DNA from: Litoditis marina | Lineage: Eukaryota; Nematoda; Chromadorea; Rhabditida; Rhabditidae | Length of the DNA stretch: 64,000 bases | Reading direction: 5' to 3' | Assembly: GCA_964036275.1 (NCBI GenBank) | Contig: OZ038440.1 | Span: 5,679,690 to 5,743,689 of the forward strand | Shown: positions 23,866 to 36,239 of the stretch, in pieces | Numbering within the stretch: position 1 is the stretch's first letter | Layout of the letters: each line of letters starts with the position of its first letter | Notes under the pieces: generated by a model | The model's database searches: none | What the model was told of the DNA's origin: nothing | What the model saw: only the letters and a program-made list of their open reading frames with translations | Made by a program: the position numbers and the translations under genes

Positions 23866-24598
23866 CTGAAAGCAAAAGTAATGTATTCGACGTTTAAAAA
23901 CAACTAGTTCGATTAAAGTGTTCTCTTTTTGAACCCAAATTCCATTTATCCCTAAATCGTTCCCTAATAATTGCTTGCTTTCTAATGTGGGTAACTCTCC
24001 AGTTTTGCTGAAAATTCTAATCAAAAACATAGTTTTGAGTAGAAACGCATTTAATAATGAAAAACCACTCGCACAAGAAACCAACCATCATCGAACAACG
24101 CACCATGTTTCAATGAAAAACTGTTTCACGTGTTTCAAGAAGGGAACGCTAAGAAAACAGAAAAAAACTTCAGAACGATTTCGCAATCCGCCTATTTAAC
24201 CTACCAGTTGTTCTAATGCTGTGTATTTTTTTTTACACATTTCGAGTGTTTCTGAGAACCAGGTTCTCTCCATCACCACTTTAATTTGAATATAGCATCT
24301 CAAAGGCAGAATTTGATTCCAAACTGAAAACTGGAGATTTATTCAGAAGTAATTAAAAGGGTCTTGTGGAAGTTTCCAGAATAGAAATGCTAGAACTTAC
24401 CGAGATAGAGCATTTCTTCTGGAAATATCCAGTCCTGGAGATGCCGGTTGCCGCATGAGCACCTTGTCTTTGTCTTCTTATATTTTTGTACACGACCTTT
24501 CAGATGGTAATCTATAGTTTAGTTCTGGAATACTTTTATTCCATGTTGTTCCAACTAGCACTCCATTCCATCTTTCCAGTTTTCAGTTTGATCTCGAT
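23866..24598. other. Upstream region of the minus-strand receptor, no exon placed
   Basis: The start exon of the receptor should lie here, read on the minus strand. A short open segment ending at a good donor (24400, GTAAGT on the minus strand) exists, but its ATG frames do not join the first ectodomain exon in phase. Nothing else was recognised. Confidence 0.35.
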
Positions 24599-24791
24599 TT
24601 TCCCTGGCACCGTAGCAAAGTTATGCAAATTGTGAGCTGAACCTGATCGAGGACCTGGTCACATTCTGGCCACATAGTTGCCAACTTTGTGTGTATCAGC
24701 ATAGTGCAGGTGACCCAAACCTCCGCGAGGTGGTGACCAGATACTTCCGCTCGAAGGTGACATTTTCATGTGACTTTGCTACGGTGCCTGG
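24599..24791. mobile_element. Inverted-repeat element with CCTGGCACCGTAGC ends
   Basis: Starts CCTGGCACCGTAGCAAAGTT and ends AACTTTGCTACGGTGCCTGG in diverged form (ACTTTGCTACGGTGCCTGG is seen). The inside contains CCACATAGTTGCCAACTT and CAGGTGACCCAA. A partial second copy with the same internal words lies at about 27500-27625. No target duplication was identified. Confidence 0.6.
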
Positions 24792-24906
24792 AGTAAGTCT
24801 AAGGGGTCAAAGGTCATTGGTTTTCGCTCGATTAAACAATGCACACGTTTTCGCAATTGATGAAAGTTCTCGATCGCATTGTTTTGCTGAGAAGTCATCC
24901 GAATTC

Positions 24907-25290
24907 CGATGGGATGCCACTTGCGCAAATAAAGTTATTGCGCGAAGTTTTTTTGCACGAAAATGATTTCCGCAAATGTCACTTGCGCTCCCGTCATTTC
25001 CGCGAAAAAAAAAGATGTGTACCAAAGAGAGATCTCAAAATAGTCTCTCTTAGGTTCAAAATGGTCCCAAGTGCAGTTTTTCGTTCCATGGAAACCGTTG
25101 ACGTGTTTTCAGACTCGTTCGATCTAAGCGAGTTTCCAACAGATGCGCGGATTTTCTTTTTGCGCGGTATTATTTGCACGACAGTCACTTGCGCGGAAAA
25201 AAGTTGCGCGGAAAAAAATTGCGCAGGTGTCACTTGCGCGAAAACGAGTTGCGCGAATAAAACTGCGCTCGCTTTTATTCTGAACCGCGG
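24907..25290 (+). repeat. TTGCGC repeat, left copy of an inverted pair around the MULE gene
   Basis: Starts GATGGGATGCCACTTGCGCA and runs through AAATGTCACTTGCGCTCCCG and a CGCGAAAAAAAAA stretch. The first ~110 bp match 36596-36715 in reverse complement. Further on (25150-25270) there are several more units of CACTTGCGCGAAAA. The pair brackets the transposase gene at 26744-36239, as terminal inverted repeats of a large MULE would, but no target duplication was found at the outer edges. Confidence 0.65.
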
Positions 25291-25474
25291 ATTGGATTTC
25301 CATCGGCTACCTGCCTCTGGCTTGACAGTCTGAGCAGACGCGCAATTTTACACAAGGAACATATTGTAAAGCAATACACGTGAACAGCACGAACTATGTT
25401 TTGGGAATTTGACTTCTCAGCAAATCGAAGCATTTGAGAAGTTACTAAGATCCGTGACAAATAGAGTGAATACC

Positions 25475-25873
25475 TTTGACCCCTGCGATTTACCCCACTA
25501 GGGAAAGTCGAGAGAAACGATTGACCTTTGACCCCTGCGATTTACCCCACTAGGGAAAGTCGAGAGAAACGATTGACCTTTGACCCCTGCGACTTACCCC
25601 ACTAGGGAAAGTCGAGAGAAACGATTGACCTTTTACCCCTGCGATTTACCCCACTAGGGAAAGTCGAGAGAAACGATTGAACTTTGACCCCTGCGACTTA
25701 CCCCACTAGGGAAAGTCGAGAGAAACGATTGACCTTTGACCCCTGCGACTTACCCCACTAGGGAAAGTCGAGAGAAACGATTGAACTTTGACCCCTGCGA
25801 CTTACCCCACTAGGGAAAGTCGAGAGAAACGATTGAACTTTGACCCCTGCGACTTACCCCACTAGGGAAAATC
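25475..25873. repeat. 52-bp tandem repeat, about 7.7 copies
   Basis: Unit TTTGACCCCTGCGATTTACC plus CCACTAGGGAAAGTCGAGAG plus AAACGATTGACC. Copies start at 25475, 25527, 25579, 25631, 25683, 25735, 25787 and 25839, exactly 52 apart. Copies differ by a few bases (GATTT/GACTT, GACC/GAAC). It is non-coding and lies downstream of the transposase gene. Confidence 0.97.
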
Positions 25874-25876
25874 GAC

Positions 25877-26215
25877 TAAAACTGGTAGGCTTTCATTTCA
25901 GAAAATAGCACCATCGAAGAACCAAAACACGCATAACATTTGACCCCACACGATTTTACCGCGGAAAATCCGACTAAAACTGGTAGTCTTTCATTTCAGA
26001 AAATTGTACCATCGAAAAACCAAAACACGCATAACATTTGACCCCACACGATTGTACCTAAAACTGGTAGGGTTTTAATTTCAGAAAATTGCACCATCGA
26101 AGAACCAAAACACGCATAACATTTGACCCCACACGATTGTACCGCGGAAAATCAGAATAAAACTGGTAGGCTTTCATTTCAGAAAATTGCACCATCGAAG
26201 AACCAAAACAAAAAC
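25877..26215. repeat. About 98-bp tandem repeat, 3.5 copies
   Basis: Units begin TAAAACTGGTAGGCTTTC at 25877, 25975, 26059 and 26158 (spacings 98, 84, 99; the third unit start lost CG-rich bases). Each contains CACCATCGAAGAACCAAAAC and TTTGACCCCACACGAT. It follows the 52-bp array directly and shares TTTGACCCC with it. Confidence 0.95.
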
Positions 26216-26743
26216 AATCGGAATTAACGAAGACTCGAAGGCACAGTGTTACTAAGCAGGTCTATAGTTGAAGACAAAACTACACACCAACTATCCTAAA
26301 AGAACGTTTAAAAAGAAGGTAAGCAAAATAAATTAATAGATAAATTAAAAATCAGGGAACGAACATAACAACTTATCAGGAGCTCAACAAAAATTTGGAG
26401 CGTCACTGATACAATAAATTAGAGAAAATGGATTACTAAACAGAATACACATAAACACAGGTGCTTTGAGTACCAAACAATAGTTCTCTAGGAGAAAGAA
26501 TCATCGAAATAATTTAAGACGAAACGACTAGAAAATAGGTCTATAATGATTATAGGAGCGCACTGCGCTTCTGAAACACTCAACAAGTAATAGAAATTAT
26601 AAATAAGATCAAGCGCCAGTGAAAAGCTAGCAGACCTGCTTCGAAGGATATCGGATAAGATTGGAGAACAATAATTTCACTAAAAGAGGATATTTCCTTC
26701 GAGACAGTGAGCTAACAAATGAATAAATTACCAAAATAAACAA

Positions 26744-29700
26744 TTAGTCGACGGGTATTGCAACCCCTTCTACCACCTTCGCATACAGGTTGAATGTTCG
26801 GAAACGTTGTAGGTATTGAACCATGGTGTGATTGGGGTCACGCGGCTTTCCCAGGACGGCCACCAGCTTCTTGGCGAAGCCGCTCGGGTTGGGGAGAGCG
26901 TCTGGAGGGTAGTACTTGTCGATAGATCCATGCCGTTTGCTTTCCGCCATCTTGTCCCACATTTCATTCATTGCGAATAGGTAGGTCGACATCGACGGAT
27001 GTGGCATAGGACAGAACTGCTAAAAACATGGCGTTGGAAATGTTAAAAGGTCAATTAAATATGCAAATAATTTATGTAACGGTCAAGTTTCTAGAACCTT
27101 TCTAATTTTTGAGTAAGTTTCAGTGAATTAGATAAGTGATAACTTGAATATAAATGTAACGGAGATGATTGGTAATATAATAGGAAATTGTGTAAGTTAA
27201 GTTGGTTAGATAGGAAAAGACAGATGTATGGATGTAAATCTGAGAGGTGCTAAAAATTTACTGACCCCGAAATGACTATTCTGACATTCGGATGCATTGT
27301 TCGTCACTGGCCACGACTTTCGTAGCCTTTCGTTGATCGACCACAGACAAGGCGAAAAGCGTGGCTCCCTTTCAGTACCGGCTTCGTCGTTCCATCCAAT
27401 GTAGGTTTTGGCTACATATTTGAGACATGCTGGAAAGAGAAATTCGCATGGAAGTATGCAAGACAGGCACGTAGTTAGTTAGGAAGCAGAGAGGCACGTT
27501 ATGGTCACATAGTTGCCAACTTACTATGTTAGAGCAGACTACAGGTGACCCAATGTTGGGTCAGGTGGGTATCAGATAGTTCAGCTAAGAGGTACCCTTT
27601 TCAGGAGACTTAGTTACGGTGCGAGATGTAGGAAAGAGATTTTTTCATGGAAAGATATAGGAAAGATGTAAAAAAGCGGACTTTTTTCACTGTATCTCAG
27701 GGTATAAATAGCCAGCGTATGCGTACAAGAGTTCAAAAGTTGATCATGAATAAATGAAGGGGAAATAGATAACTCGACAGAAATACAAATACCTTGTACT
27801 CCAACTCTATCTTCCTGGGAAACTTGGGGAACGAGGCCGCATATTTCCCGAAACGCAACTCTAGCTTCAGTGTAGGGTATGAACCGGAGAGAGAGTAGAA
27901 GTTGGGCTATTTGGGATGCGTCGTTTGAAGCAACATTCAAGCCTGAAAAATGAAAAATAATATATGAATGGGAACATTGACCTCTCGCGCCCACCCCCTG
28001 CCTCTTTCCGAGTTCTCTGCATTCTGTCCATGAGTCGGTAAATATCGACAAAATAAAAAAAGGAAGGGAAATATGATAATATGATAAAGATAAATATTAT
28101 TTTAAACGGCCACAACCATTCATATTGTTTTACCTTTTTTTTCGAACTGCTTCAACATTGACTGCTGCATGTGAAACACACAGAGAGCCACATCAACTTC
28201 AGGAAGAGCGTTCTTGACCGCGTTGATCATGGAAATTTCGAAATCTGTAAATACACTCGTGAATATGGTTTTGGGGTGTGTGCTGTGTGCTAGGGTGTGA
28301 GCTACGATCATTCAAAAATCACATTACTAGCTCATTTTTTGACCCAACACTTCGTGCTACCACTTCGTGCAGCTGTGGTGCATCCCATTCCCACCCACTA
28401 AGACCGATTGACATCTTGCCAAGATTCTCACATCAAGCGAGCAAAACTAGAAACATGCGATAACACAGCACAACTCGAAAACTAGCAGCTCACCCATGTG
28501 CGCTACTTTGACAGATCCGAAGTCGTACAACATCTTCAATCTATTGAGCATCTTGGTGTAGACCTCTTCGGTCGCACATTGGAGAAATACGACGAACAGG
28601 TGATAGTAAAAACCATCATGCTGAAAAGATATAAACTACAAGGTGTTTAAACGTTATAATGTATAACTACTTATAACACCTTCTATTAGACGACCCGGAA
28701 TCCGAACCATCAGGCTCAGGTTATAGAGAGGCACTTACCACTTACAATTGGAGAGGCACCAGCTGCAAGTTTGACTGTATTCCCAAATTTCATATTTAGA
28801 TGTTCGAAAAAAACGATGATACTTGGTAAGAAAATTCAACTCACAAACGTTCCGACATTGTATGTCTGGTAGAAGTGGCGAGGATTCCGTTTTCGTTCAC
28901 CATCTAGGAAGATGTGACCAATTCCCGATTTCAAAGCTTCAGTGGCTCCTGAGTTGGCAAGGATAATCATCCCTAATCCATTGAGTGCATGCTCTGTGTC
29001 ATTGTACACCAACGTGGAAATACCTGAAAATATCACAGTATTGGAATGTTAAAAACACATACGTACAACAATGAACGTACAGACGCAACCAATATATACA
29101 CCAATCGACTTCGTTTTGTTCAGGACTCCAATTGGACCTTCGACCAAATACACCATTTGTGGAAATGCGAGAACCTAAGGCGGAAAAAAAGGTTTCACGC
29201 AGAGCACCACTCACAAAAAGCAGGTGGTGTATGCCAGACAAAGAGAACTGACCGTTGAACATAAACGCTGGTTCATCTCCAGAGCAAACAAGTGGTATAC
29301 TGTCGAGAGCAGAGGGTGAGCACGCTCGGTGAAGAGGCCGTGCCAGGTTTTCAAGAGACGGCAAATGGCGAAGAACACTGCAAAAGAAAAAAATTCATAA
29401 GGAATAATTGGGAAACACGAAAGTGCAAAAGTGTAGCAGTTGGTAGTAAATAGTTGGAATCCAAGCATATTTTAACAATGTCAACGTTTCGGTATATTCC
29501 CTTCTATAATTAATGTTTCTCCATTGGTTTAATTTAAGATTACGCACAAGATTACGGTTTAAAATTACGCACAGACCGGCAGGTCTTGATTTAATGCCAA
29601 CGCCATTGAAGAATTCCATTCTCAAATATCGATAGTTAGGTCCTCACTTGTTTAGTGTAAATACTCGATACGTAAACAACGGACTCACTCTTCTGAAGCT

Positions 29701-32700
29701 CGCTGTCTAATCATCTGGCAAACTTTCATTGCTCTGCAACCTTGCATTTTTAGAGCCTTTCCCCATGCCATGAGACGCATCGCCTGAACACAGTTTGTTG
29801 AATGGAAGGTTTCCGACTATATTAATTTATAAATTTCCGCACATACAAGCAGAAATGTACTACTTATGCAAGACATTACACATTTACTACTCTTTCTTCA
29901 AACTTTTACTACATATTCCTGCTACAGCACACACATGACAGCAAAATATAAATCTATGATGTGAACCTAAATTGTTGAAACGTTCTTTGTTTGTTTCACA
30001 CCAATTCCGATTTCATTTCTTGCTGAATCAACCTACATACCTCAATTTTTGCTGGATCTGGTAGATGAATCATGGAACAAGGTTTACGAGTTTCTATGAT
30101 CCCGTCTTTCAAATGAGCCGTTCCCTTGCATTGCTTATCCAAACAGCGTAGTGAGACACTACCATCACGGTTGGTGCGAGCATACCTGGAATAAAGGAAC
30201 AAGAATAAGTGCATGATACTCTAAACACTCTTACTCTACTCTTACTCTACATGATAATCTAAACACTCACCTCTAAACACTAAAGAATAACGATAAATGA
30301 TTTTTGTAATTAGTTTGCCACGGTGCCCTTTTTTTATTTAAAAAAAAGTTTTTCCAAATCCGACCATTTTGAGCCAAGTTATGAGTGTTTTAGTGCCGCC
30401 GGCGCGCCTGCCGCGCATAATGAGCGTGCGCGCAGCGCACGTCATTATCGATTATTGAGGCAGCCGCAATGAAGGTGTTGACAAAACTTAGCCACTTTCT
30501 GGTAGCCACAGCTGCTTACAACATTTGTGTTGAATAGGAGAGAAATCCGTTCAGAACCACGCTTATGGGGTTTATCTAAAGAAGAGAGCGCTTATCTTTC
30601 CCATTTGACACATGTAAACTAAATTTCTCGGCATTCTAACATTGATATTTGGATCCTACGTGGTTGATTACACTGTTATATGATGTGTTGGGAAAATATA
30701 TTTTTTCCCATTTTCATCCCATACCAACCATCAGAAAGAGAAAAAATCGATATTTTGAACTTGTATATCTCGATCAGTTTTTGAGATATCAATTTTGTTT
30801 TCACAGAATACACTAGTCTTATGCATTTCTCTAAGTGTTGCAATTTTCGGCCATTTCCGTCTGTTTTGAACCTCCCAACGAGATAACTCAAAATGACGAA
30901 AATCCACAATTTGAGATTCTCGATTGATTGAGAATTTGAGATTGACCCCGGCTCTAAATTTCGTCATCAGTGAAATTGACCCCGTCAACTTTGGTTTACA
31001 ACTTTGTTTCGAAAATTGAGTGAACGAAATTTTCCACACAATACATTATTAAAAAGTCTGTGAGATTCTCTAGGGGGAGAAACAACTTTCATTCACATAT
31101 CCCCATCCATAAACCCATAGGTCCATCATCCACCAACGCCAACGCAACAACCAACACGTTTGGACGTCGTGTGCACGCGTGCATGTACATTTTTACAAAG
31201 TTTAGACATAAATCGCGAGACGACTAAATTTATATACAGGAATAAAAAAAAATGACTCTAAACATTAGGTGTGTAGCGGGAACGTACTTCATTATCGAAC
31301 CATCTCCCATTGGCCAGATGCGAAACCCCTTGGACGTAAGAAGGCTGGAAACAGGCTTTATAAAAAGGTGCAAATTTAGTTAATTGAGTACAAAACTTAA
31401 ATCTCCGCAATGTGTGACGTCCACGACGACAACACCATCGTCAGAATACTCGAATTTTCGCTACGGATACAAAAATTTCACACTTGAGTGTGTTTTCATA
31501 CATAAATACACTTCATTTTCGCTTTGACATGCTATGTTTTTTGCAGAAAAAAACATTAGAAAATAATCAGGAGTAAAACTCACAACTCGTCGCCGGGAAA
31601 TGACGTATCCATGGTTAAGAGATCAGGCCTGTAGGCTCCATGGATTTGTTTCTTTGGCAGTGGGTCAGGATCACAGGTGGATGAGATTGTGAATGATTCG
31701 CTGAAAATGTTACACTAAATGTTGCATGGTTTAATTAGAAGTTGAAGAAGGGTGGGTGTTGGTCAAACTACATTAGTAATTGAATGTCTCACCTGCACAC
31801 CATTCCAATAATTTCATTTAGGGCGTCCTTGACAATTTCTTCATCTGTTTTCTTCGATTTTGAAACAGAAAAGGCGGCCAATAAGGGACGATTTCTAGAA
31901 CCAAAACAATAAGGATCATCAATAATGACATATGCTATAAACGCAATTCCTGATTCATGAAAAAGTGGGGGCCCAACGAATGTAAGATTTGTCTTCTGCT
32001 GTGCGCCCCTTAGACAACTACTCTCAAAAGATCGAACCCGCGTCCATCGAATCACACAATCGCCGTTTTTGAGAAACTCGAAAAACAAGTTTTTTTTTGC
32101 AAAAAGTTTACATTTTTAAGACATTTTATTCGGTTCGCTTCGCAAAAACGGTTCGCGTTGATACCTCGGTCATTTGAGATTGAAAAAGTAGAGATGGCGG
32201 ACGGTGAAAGACAGAACAACTTTTGAATAATATGACAAACGTTATAGCACCTAGAATTTAGGTGATGACAAAAAATTCCAACCATTGTGTACAAAACCGG
32301 GAACCAGGAACATGAATTGAGTAGGCTGAGTTAACATCTGTGATTTGTGTTGTAATTTCAACATACCTCTTTCTCTTACGGGTTGGGAGTGTGGAGTGAG
32401 ATGGCGGCTCCCTCTGGGCACAAACTGTACCGTGACTAGCGATCGCAAACCTGAATACGTAATCAATAGCACTCATGCAAGGGGAACATTGACTTTTTAC
32501 CCCCCACCTTTCTGAGTTTGTATTGCGTTTGGGGAATTGTAGTTTGACCCCCCCCCCACCGGGGGGTTATAATTCAATTTATCACTTGCAATACAAAAGT
32601 TTGAGGGTGGGGGGTAAAAAGTAAACATTTCCGGTATTGAAGTTCAGCCCCCCACTCGTTGAAGTTTGACCCCCCACCATTGAAGTTCTACCCCCCGCCG

Positions 32701-35700
32701 ACCCAGGTGGGGGGTAAATAGTAAATGTCGAAGTTGATTTTTGACTCCCCCCCCCCTTGTCCTAGATTTTCAGGTTTTAGCTTGGGTGGGGGGTTGAAGT
32801 GCTACGGGGGGGGGGGGACTCAACTAAAGTGGGGGGCGATACTTCAATTTTCCCCATGCAAGCTTATACCAATTTCACAAACTTCATTTTTTGGAGTATC
32901 CAAACGAGCATAGGAAAACATATGAAGGGAGTGTGACTCACTTTCCTGTTCCTAATAGCTCATCAAGACTAGGTTCCGCTACGTCCGCTTCTTGAAAATC
33001 ATACGGATCCGGTTGAGGTGGTGGTAGAGCTCCACAGCTCAGTGGAGAACGAACGAGTGGCAATGGAACGGGATCTTGGCAGTCTCTGAAACTATAGCGT
33101 TTGAGTCGTCACGAGATTCAAGGTTTATAGGGAAAGAAATATTTTCAATTCTGAGTTGAGAATGCTAGGAATATTTAATGAAAATCATGATTACTACAAT
33201 GCACAATGGAACGGAAAAAGCTCACAGGGAAGAGGGTGGAACAATAGATAAACTGACGTAGTTGTAGAACGTGAAGACAGGGGATGTAGAGAATCCTGAT
33301 CATTATCAACCATCAATCCACCTTTGATGATAGTTCCGAGACTTTCACTCCTAGAAAACTTGCATGAAATTTCACTCTGCAGAAATATTAATAGAATAGA
33401 AATAGAAGAAAGAAAATGAAGAAAAGAAGAAAGAAAATGAAGAAAGAAGAATGAATAAAAATTCAGATACGGGCCCGGCTACGCGGTGCCACAAAAAGAG
33501 TATAATATATAGGATTAGTGATAACCAATAAACATTTCAAATAAAAAAAGTTGAATATGACTTACAGAGACGTTGGAGCGTCCACACTCCCATTTGCCGG
33601 CCCTGATAGTGTGAAGTCACTGTAAGGAGTCGTCCATACGGAGACTGCTGCTGCCTTCGGCTCATTCAGATTGTTATTGGCAATGCTGGAAATAATAAGA
33701 CGTCTACGGACCATTTAAGTTGAAACTATCTTTGTCCCTTACTTGACAAGGAATCCAGTGGCCGTATTTTGTAAGCTAAAATAGCCGGGTAAGCTGTTTG
33801 AGCCAAATTTCAGTAATCAAATTCAAATTCAGTTTACGATTATTTCACCTCACTTATTTAGTATTTCGTATGTTGCCACAAATCTCAAGAGGTAAGAAAT
33901 ACTTACTCAGGTGGCGGTTGGGGGACAATGACATTCATCGAATACGGGTTTTCAGGTGTCCAGGAATAGATATTGTCTAGAGGAGGTCTGCAACAATATC
34001 TCACATTCAAATGACTAGTTATTATAAAACTTCAGTACAAATTATTCAGTTTTCATGTAAGTTAGCAGTTGAAGGGAATACCTGTTTTGTAAATCCAATG
34101 ATAAGGAACTGTTCGAGCTGATTGAAATAAGTCCCGATCCTTCCAGTACATCTCTAAAAATTGATGACGAGCTGGTCGAACTGAAATAGTTGACAATCAA
34201 TTAAAATAGAAATAGTATTTAAGCACTGCAATCTCATCAAGTATGATTTTAATGCTATCACCTTCCTATAGTTTGGGTCAATTCATTTTATTCGTTTTCA
34301 ATGTAACATAATCGTTAATATTTTTTGTTGCCAACTGCGGTAGCAACAGCAGCAGGACAACGGTTTTGAAACTGTACAGCGCCAAATAGAATTCTGTCAA
34401 ATTTAATATTTTTCTATTCAATATGATAAGGCGAACGAGTCAGTAATTGATTTACGCGATGTAAACAAGTTTGAGTAAAAAAATTCGTCCACTCAAGCAA
34501 GGTGTGTGAAAAATGAAAAATTTGCGCGTTATGTGAGGTCCTGCGATATTTTAACACTGTTACTACGTTTAGTTTCTAACAAACCCGGTACCAAACAACT
34601 CGTAGTGGTGTGGGGAACGAGTTGATTATAGACAAGAATACTATAGATCTGTTTGAGTAAAAAAATTCGTCCACTCAAGCAAGGTGTGTGAAAAATGAAA
34701 AATTTGCGCGTTATGTGAGGTCCTGCGATATTTTAACACTGTTACTACGTTTAGTTTCTAACAAACCCGGTACCAAACAACTCGTAGTGGTGTGGGGAAC
34801 GAGTTGATTATAGACAAGAATACTATAGATCTGTTTGAGTAAAAATATTCGTCCACTCAAGCAAGGTATGTGAAAAATGAAAAATTTGCGCGTTATGTGA
34901 GGTCCTGCGATATTTTAACACTGTTACTACGTTTAGTTTCTAACAAACCCGGTACCAAACAACTCGTAGTGGTGTGGGGAACGAGTTGATTATAGACAAG
35001 AATACTATAGATCTGTTTGAGTAAAAAAATTCGTCCACTCAAGCAAGGTGTGTGAAAAAAGAAAAATTTCGCACATTCTCACACATGTTGGAATATTTTA
35101 AAATCCCCCAACAAACATTCCCTACAAAATTGATATTTTCTGACTCAGTAGGACTAGGCGAACAATTCTTTATCTAATTTATGAGATTAAAATGTTTCCA
35201 AGTTGAATTATATGTCCAATTAGGGAACGGGTCAGATATGAGAAATTTTCTCCCATTTCTGGTACATATTGGAACACGCACTACGAGGGAACTCACCTAA
35301 CAACGCAAATAATTAAACAAATAAAATAAATAAACCATAAGATAAACTAAACTAGATAAAGAACCAACTACCTCGATGTATTGTGGAACCCAGAATATAG
35401 GAACACACGTTCTGACCCTTCATGAAATATTCCTTCACCAACATCCCTTTTGATCCTGCAAAAGTGATTAAGTATACGAACTGATTAGATCTATGATCGA
35501 AGAAATAGAACTAAAAGTACAATGAATTTGTCCTTTATTGCCCCACAATCGGAACGTGAACAGAACGTACGTACGTGAGATTTCAAAAATACCACATCCA
35601 GACTGCACATGCATATCACATTTTCAATTTAGCTTGTGTAATTCTCATCAATTTACCCAGTGGACCGTGTATACAAGCTGATGTATTGACTAATTTAAAT

Positions 35701-36239
35701 TGACTATTGACTAACTAATTTGAATGATGCAATTACTTAAATCACTTACATTATGGAGGGTGAGCCAACAACTTCAATCAACCAACCAACGCGCAGCAAT
35801 GAAATGTGGAAATGAAGTTTTTCCTCAGAAAGAAAATGAAGTGTAACACGTTAGTCTCGAAATTGTCAACGTGATTAACCAAACAGAAAGTGCACCGCAC
35901 CTTTCATTTCTTCAACGAAAAGGGAGAAATTTGTTTCCAAAGTATGAATTGAGAAAAAAATAACTCACTTTTTTCGCGATTCATCATTGCAGTTGACAGG
36001 TGGAGGTGTGATGGAAAGCGAACTGAAATGTATTAAAGTGTATTGCGCCTATTCCAGAATGGTAAGCGGTGTTTAGGTTCAACCACGCAAAAAGCGAGGT
36101 TCCATAGAGAAACTAGACTATTCCATTATATTTGATACATAATGATTATCGCTCTTCATATTTCCATATAATCTCACCTCTGACTGAATATATCTTGTGA
36201 GAAGATTCCTGGGCGATAATTGGAAGGATTACCATCCAT
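26744..36239 (-). CDS. FLYWCH zinc finger + MULE transposase protein, 21 exons, open throughout
   Basis: Minus-strand exons: 36178-36239, 35969-36022, 35372-35455, 34082-34180, 33907-33987, 33566-33685, 33226-33350, 32942-33083, 32367-32450, 31793-31894, 31584-31700, 31288-31344, 30041-30185, 29689-29783, 29253-29377, 28845-29023, 28494-28620, 28134-28244, 27793-27942, 27266-27429, 26744-27016. All junctions are in phase: 831 codons from ATG at 36239 to TAA at 26744. Residues ~1-356 are Ser/Pro-rich and probably disordered, with a basic TRKRKRNRP nuclear-type signal near 285. A FLYWCH domain follows (FLLTSKGFRIWP, YARTNRDGSVSLRC, KQCKGTAHLKDG), then the transposase core: HIFLDGERKRNPRHFYQTY, MDFEISMINAV, ALCVFHMQQSM (CxxH), AKTYIGWND and NNASECQNSHF. 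The three acidic positions expected of the family are present (FLDG, MDFE, NNASE). Either a host gene derived from a FLYWCH-type MULE, or the gene of a large element (see the flanking inverted repeat). Confidence 0.85.
30290..31287. other. Large intron of the FLYWCH-MULE gene, nothing recognised
   Basis: Lies between exons 31288-31344 and 30041-30185. A GC-rich patch occurs near 30395-30450 (CCGCCGGCGCGCCTGCCGCG, then GAGCGTGCGCGCAGCGCACG). Short minus-strand open frames are present but have no family resemblance. Confidence 0.4.
32482..32854. mobile_element. MITE with 8-bp target duplication, G/C-run family, copy 2
   Basis: 373 bp, same start (GGGAACATTGACTTTTTACC) and end (TTCAATTTTCCC) as 15340-15702, flanked on both sides by CATGCAAG. 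It lies in the intron between exons 32942-33083 and 32367-32450 of the transposase gene. Differences from copy 1 are mostly in the lengths of C and G runs. Confidence 0.85.
34469..35060. repeat. 182-bp tandem repeat, about 3.3 copies, in an intron
   Basis: Units start GTTTGAGTAAAAAAATTCGT at 34469, 34651, 34833 and 35015, exactly 182 apart and almost identical. They contain AACAAACCCGGTACCAAACA and GTGGTGTGGGGAACGAGTTG. The array lies in the intron between exons 35372-35455 and 34082-34180 of the transposase gene. The near identity suggests recent expansion or homogenisation. Confidence 0.97.

Noticed and set aside
25475..26215. CRISPR-like regular repeats
   Set aside because: Units are directly tandem with no unique spacers, and the genome is eukaryotic; these are minisatellites.
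31384..31460. Minus-strand candidate exon (RKFEYSDDGVVVVDV)
   Set aside because: Its phase does not fit, while exon 31584-31700 joins 31288-31344 directly and completes the FLYWCH start (FLLTSKG).
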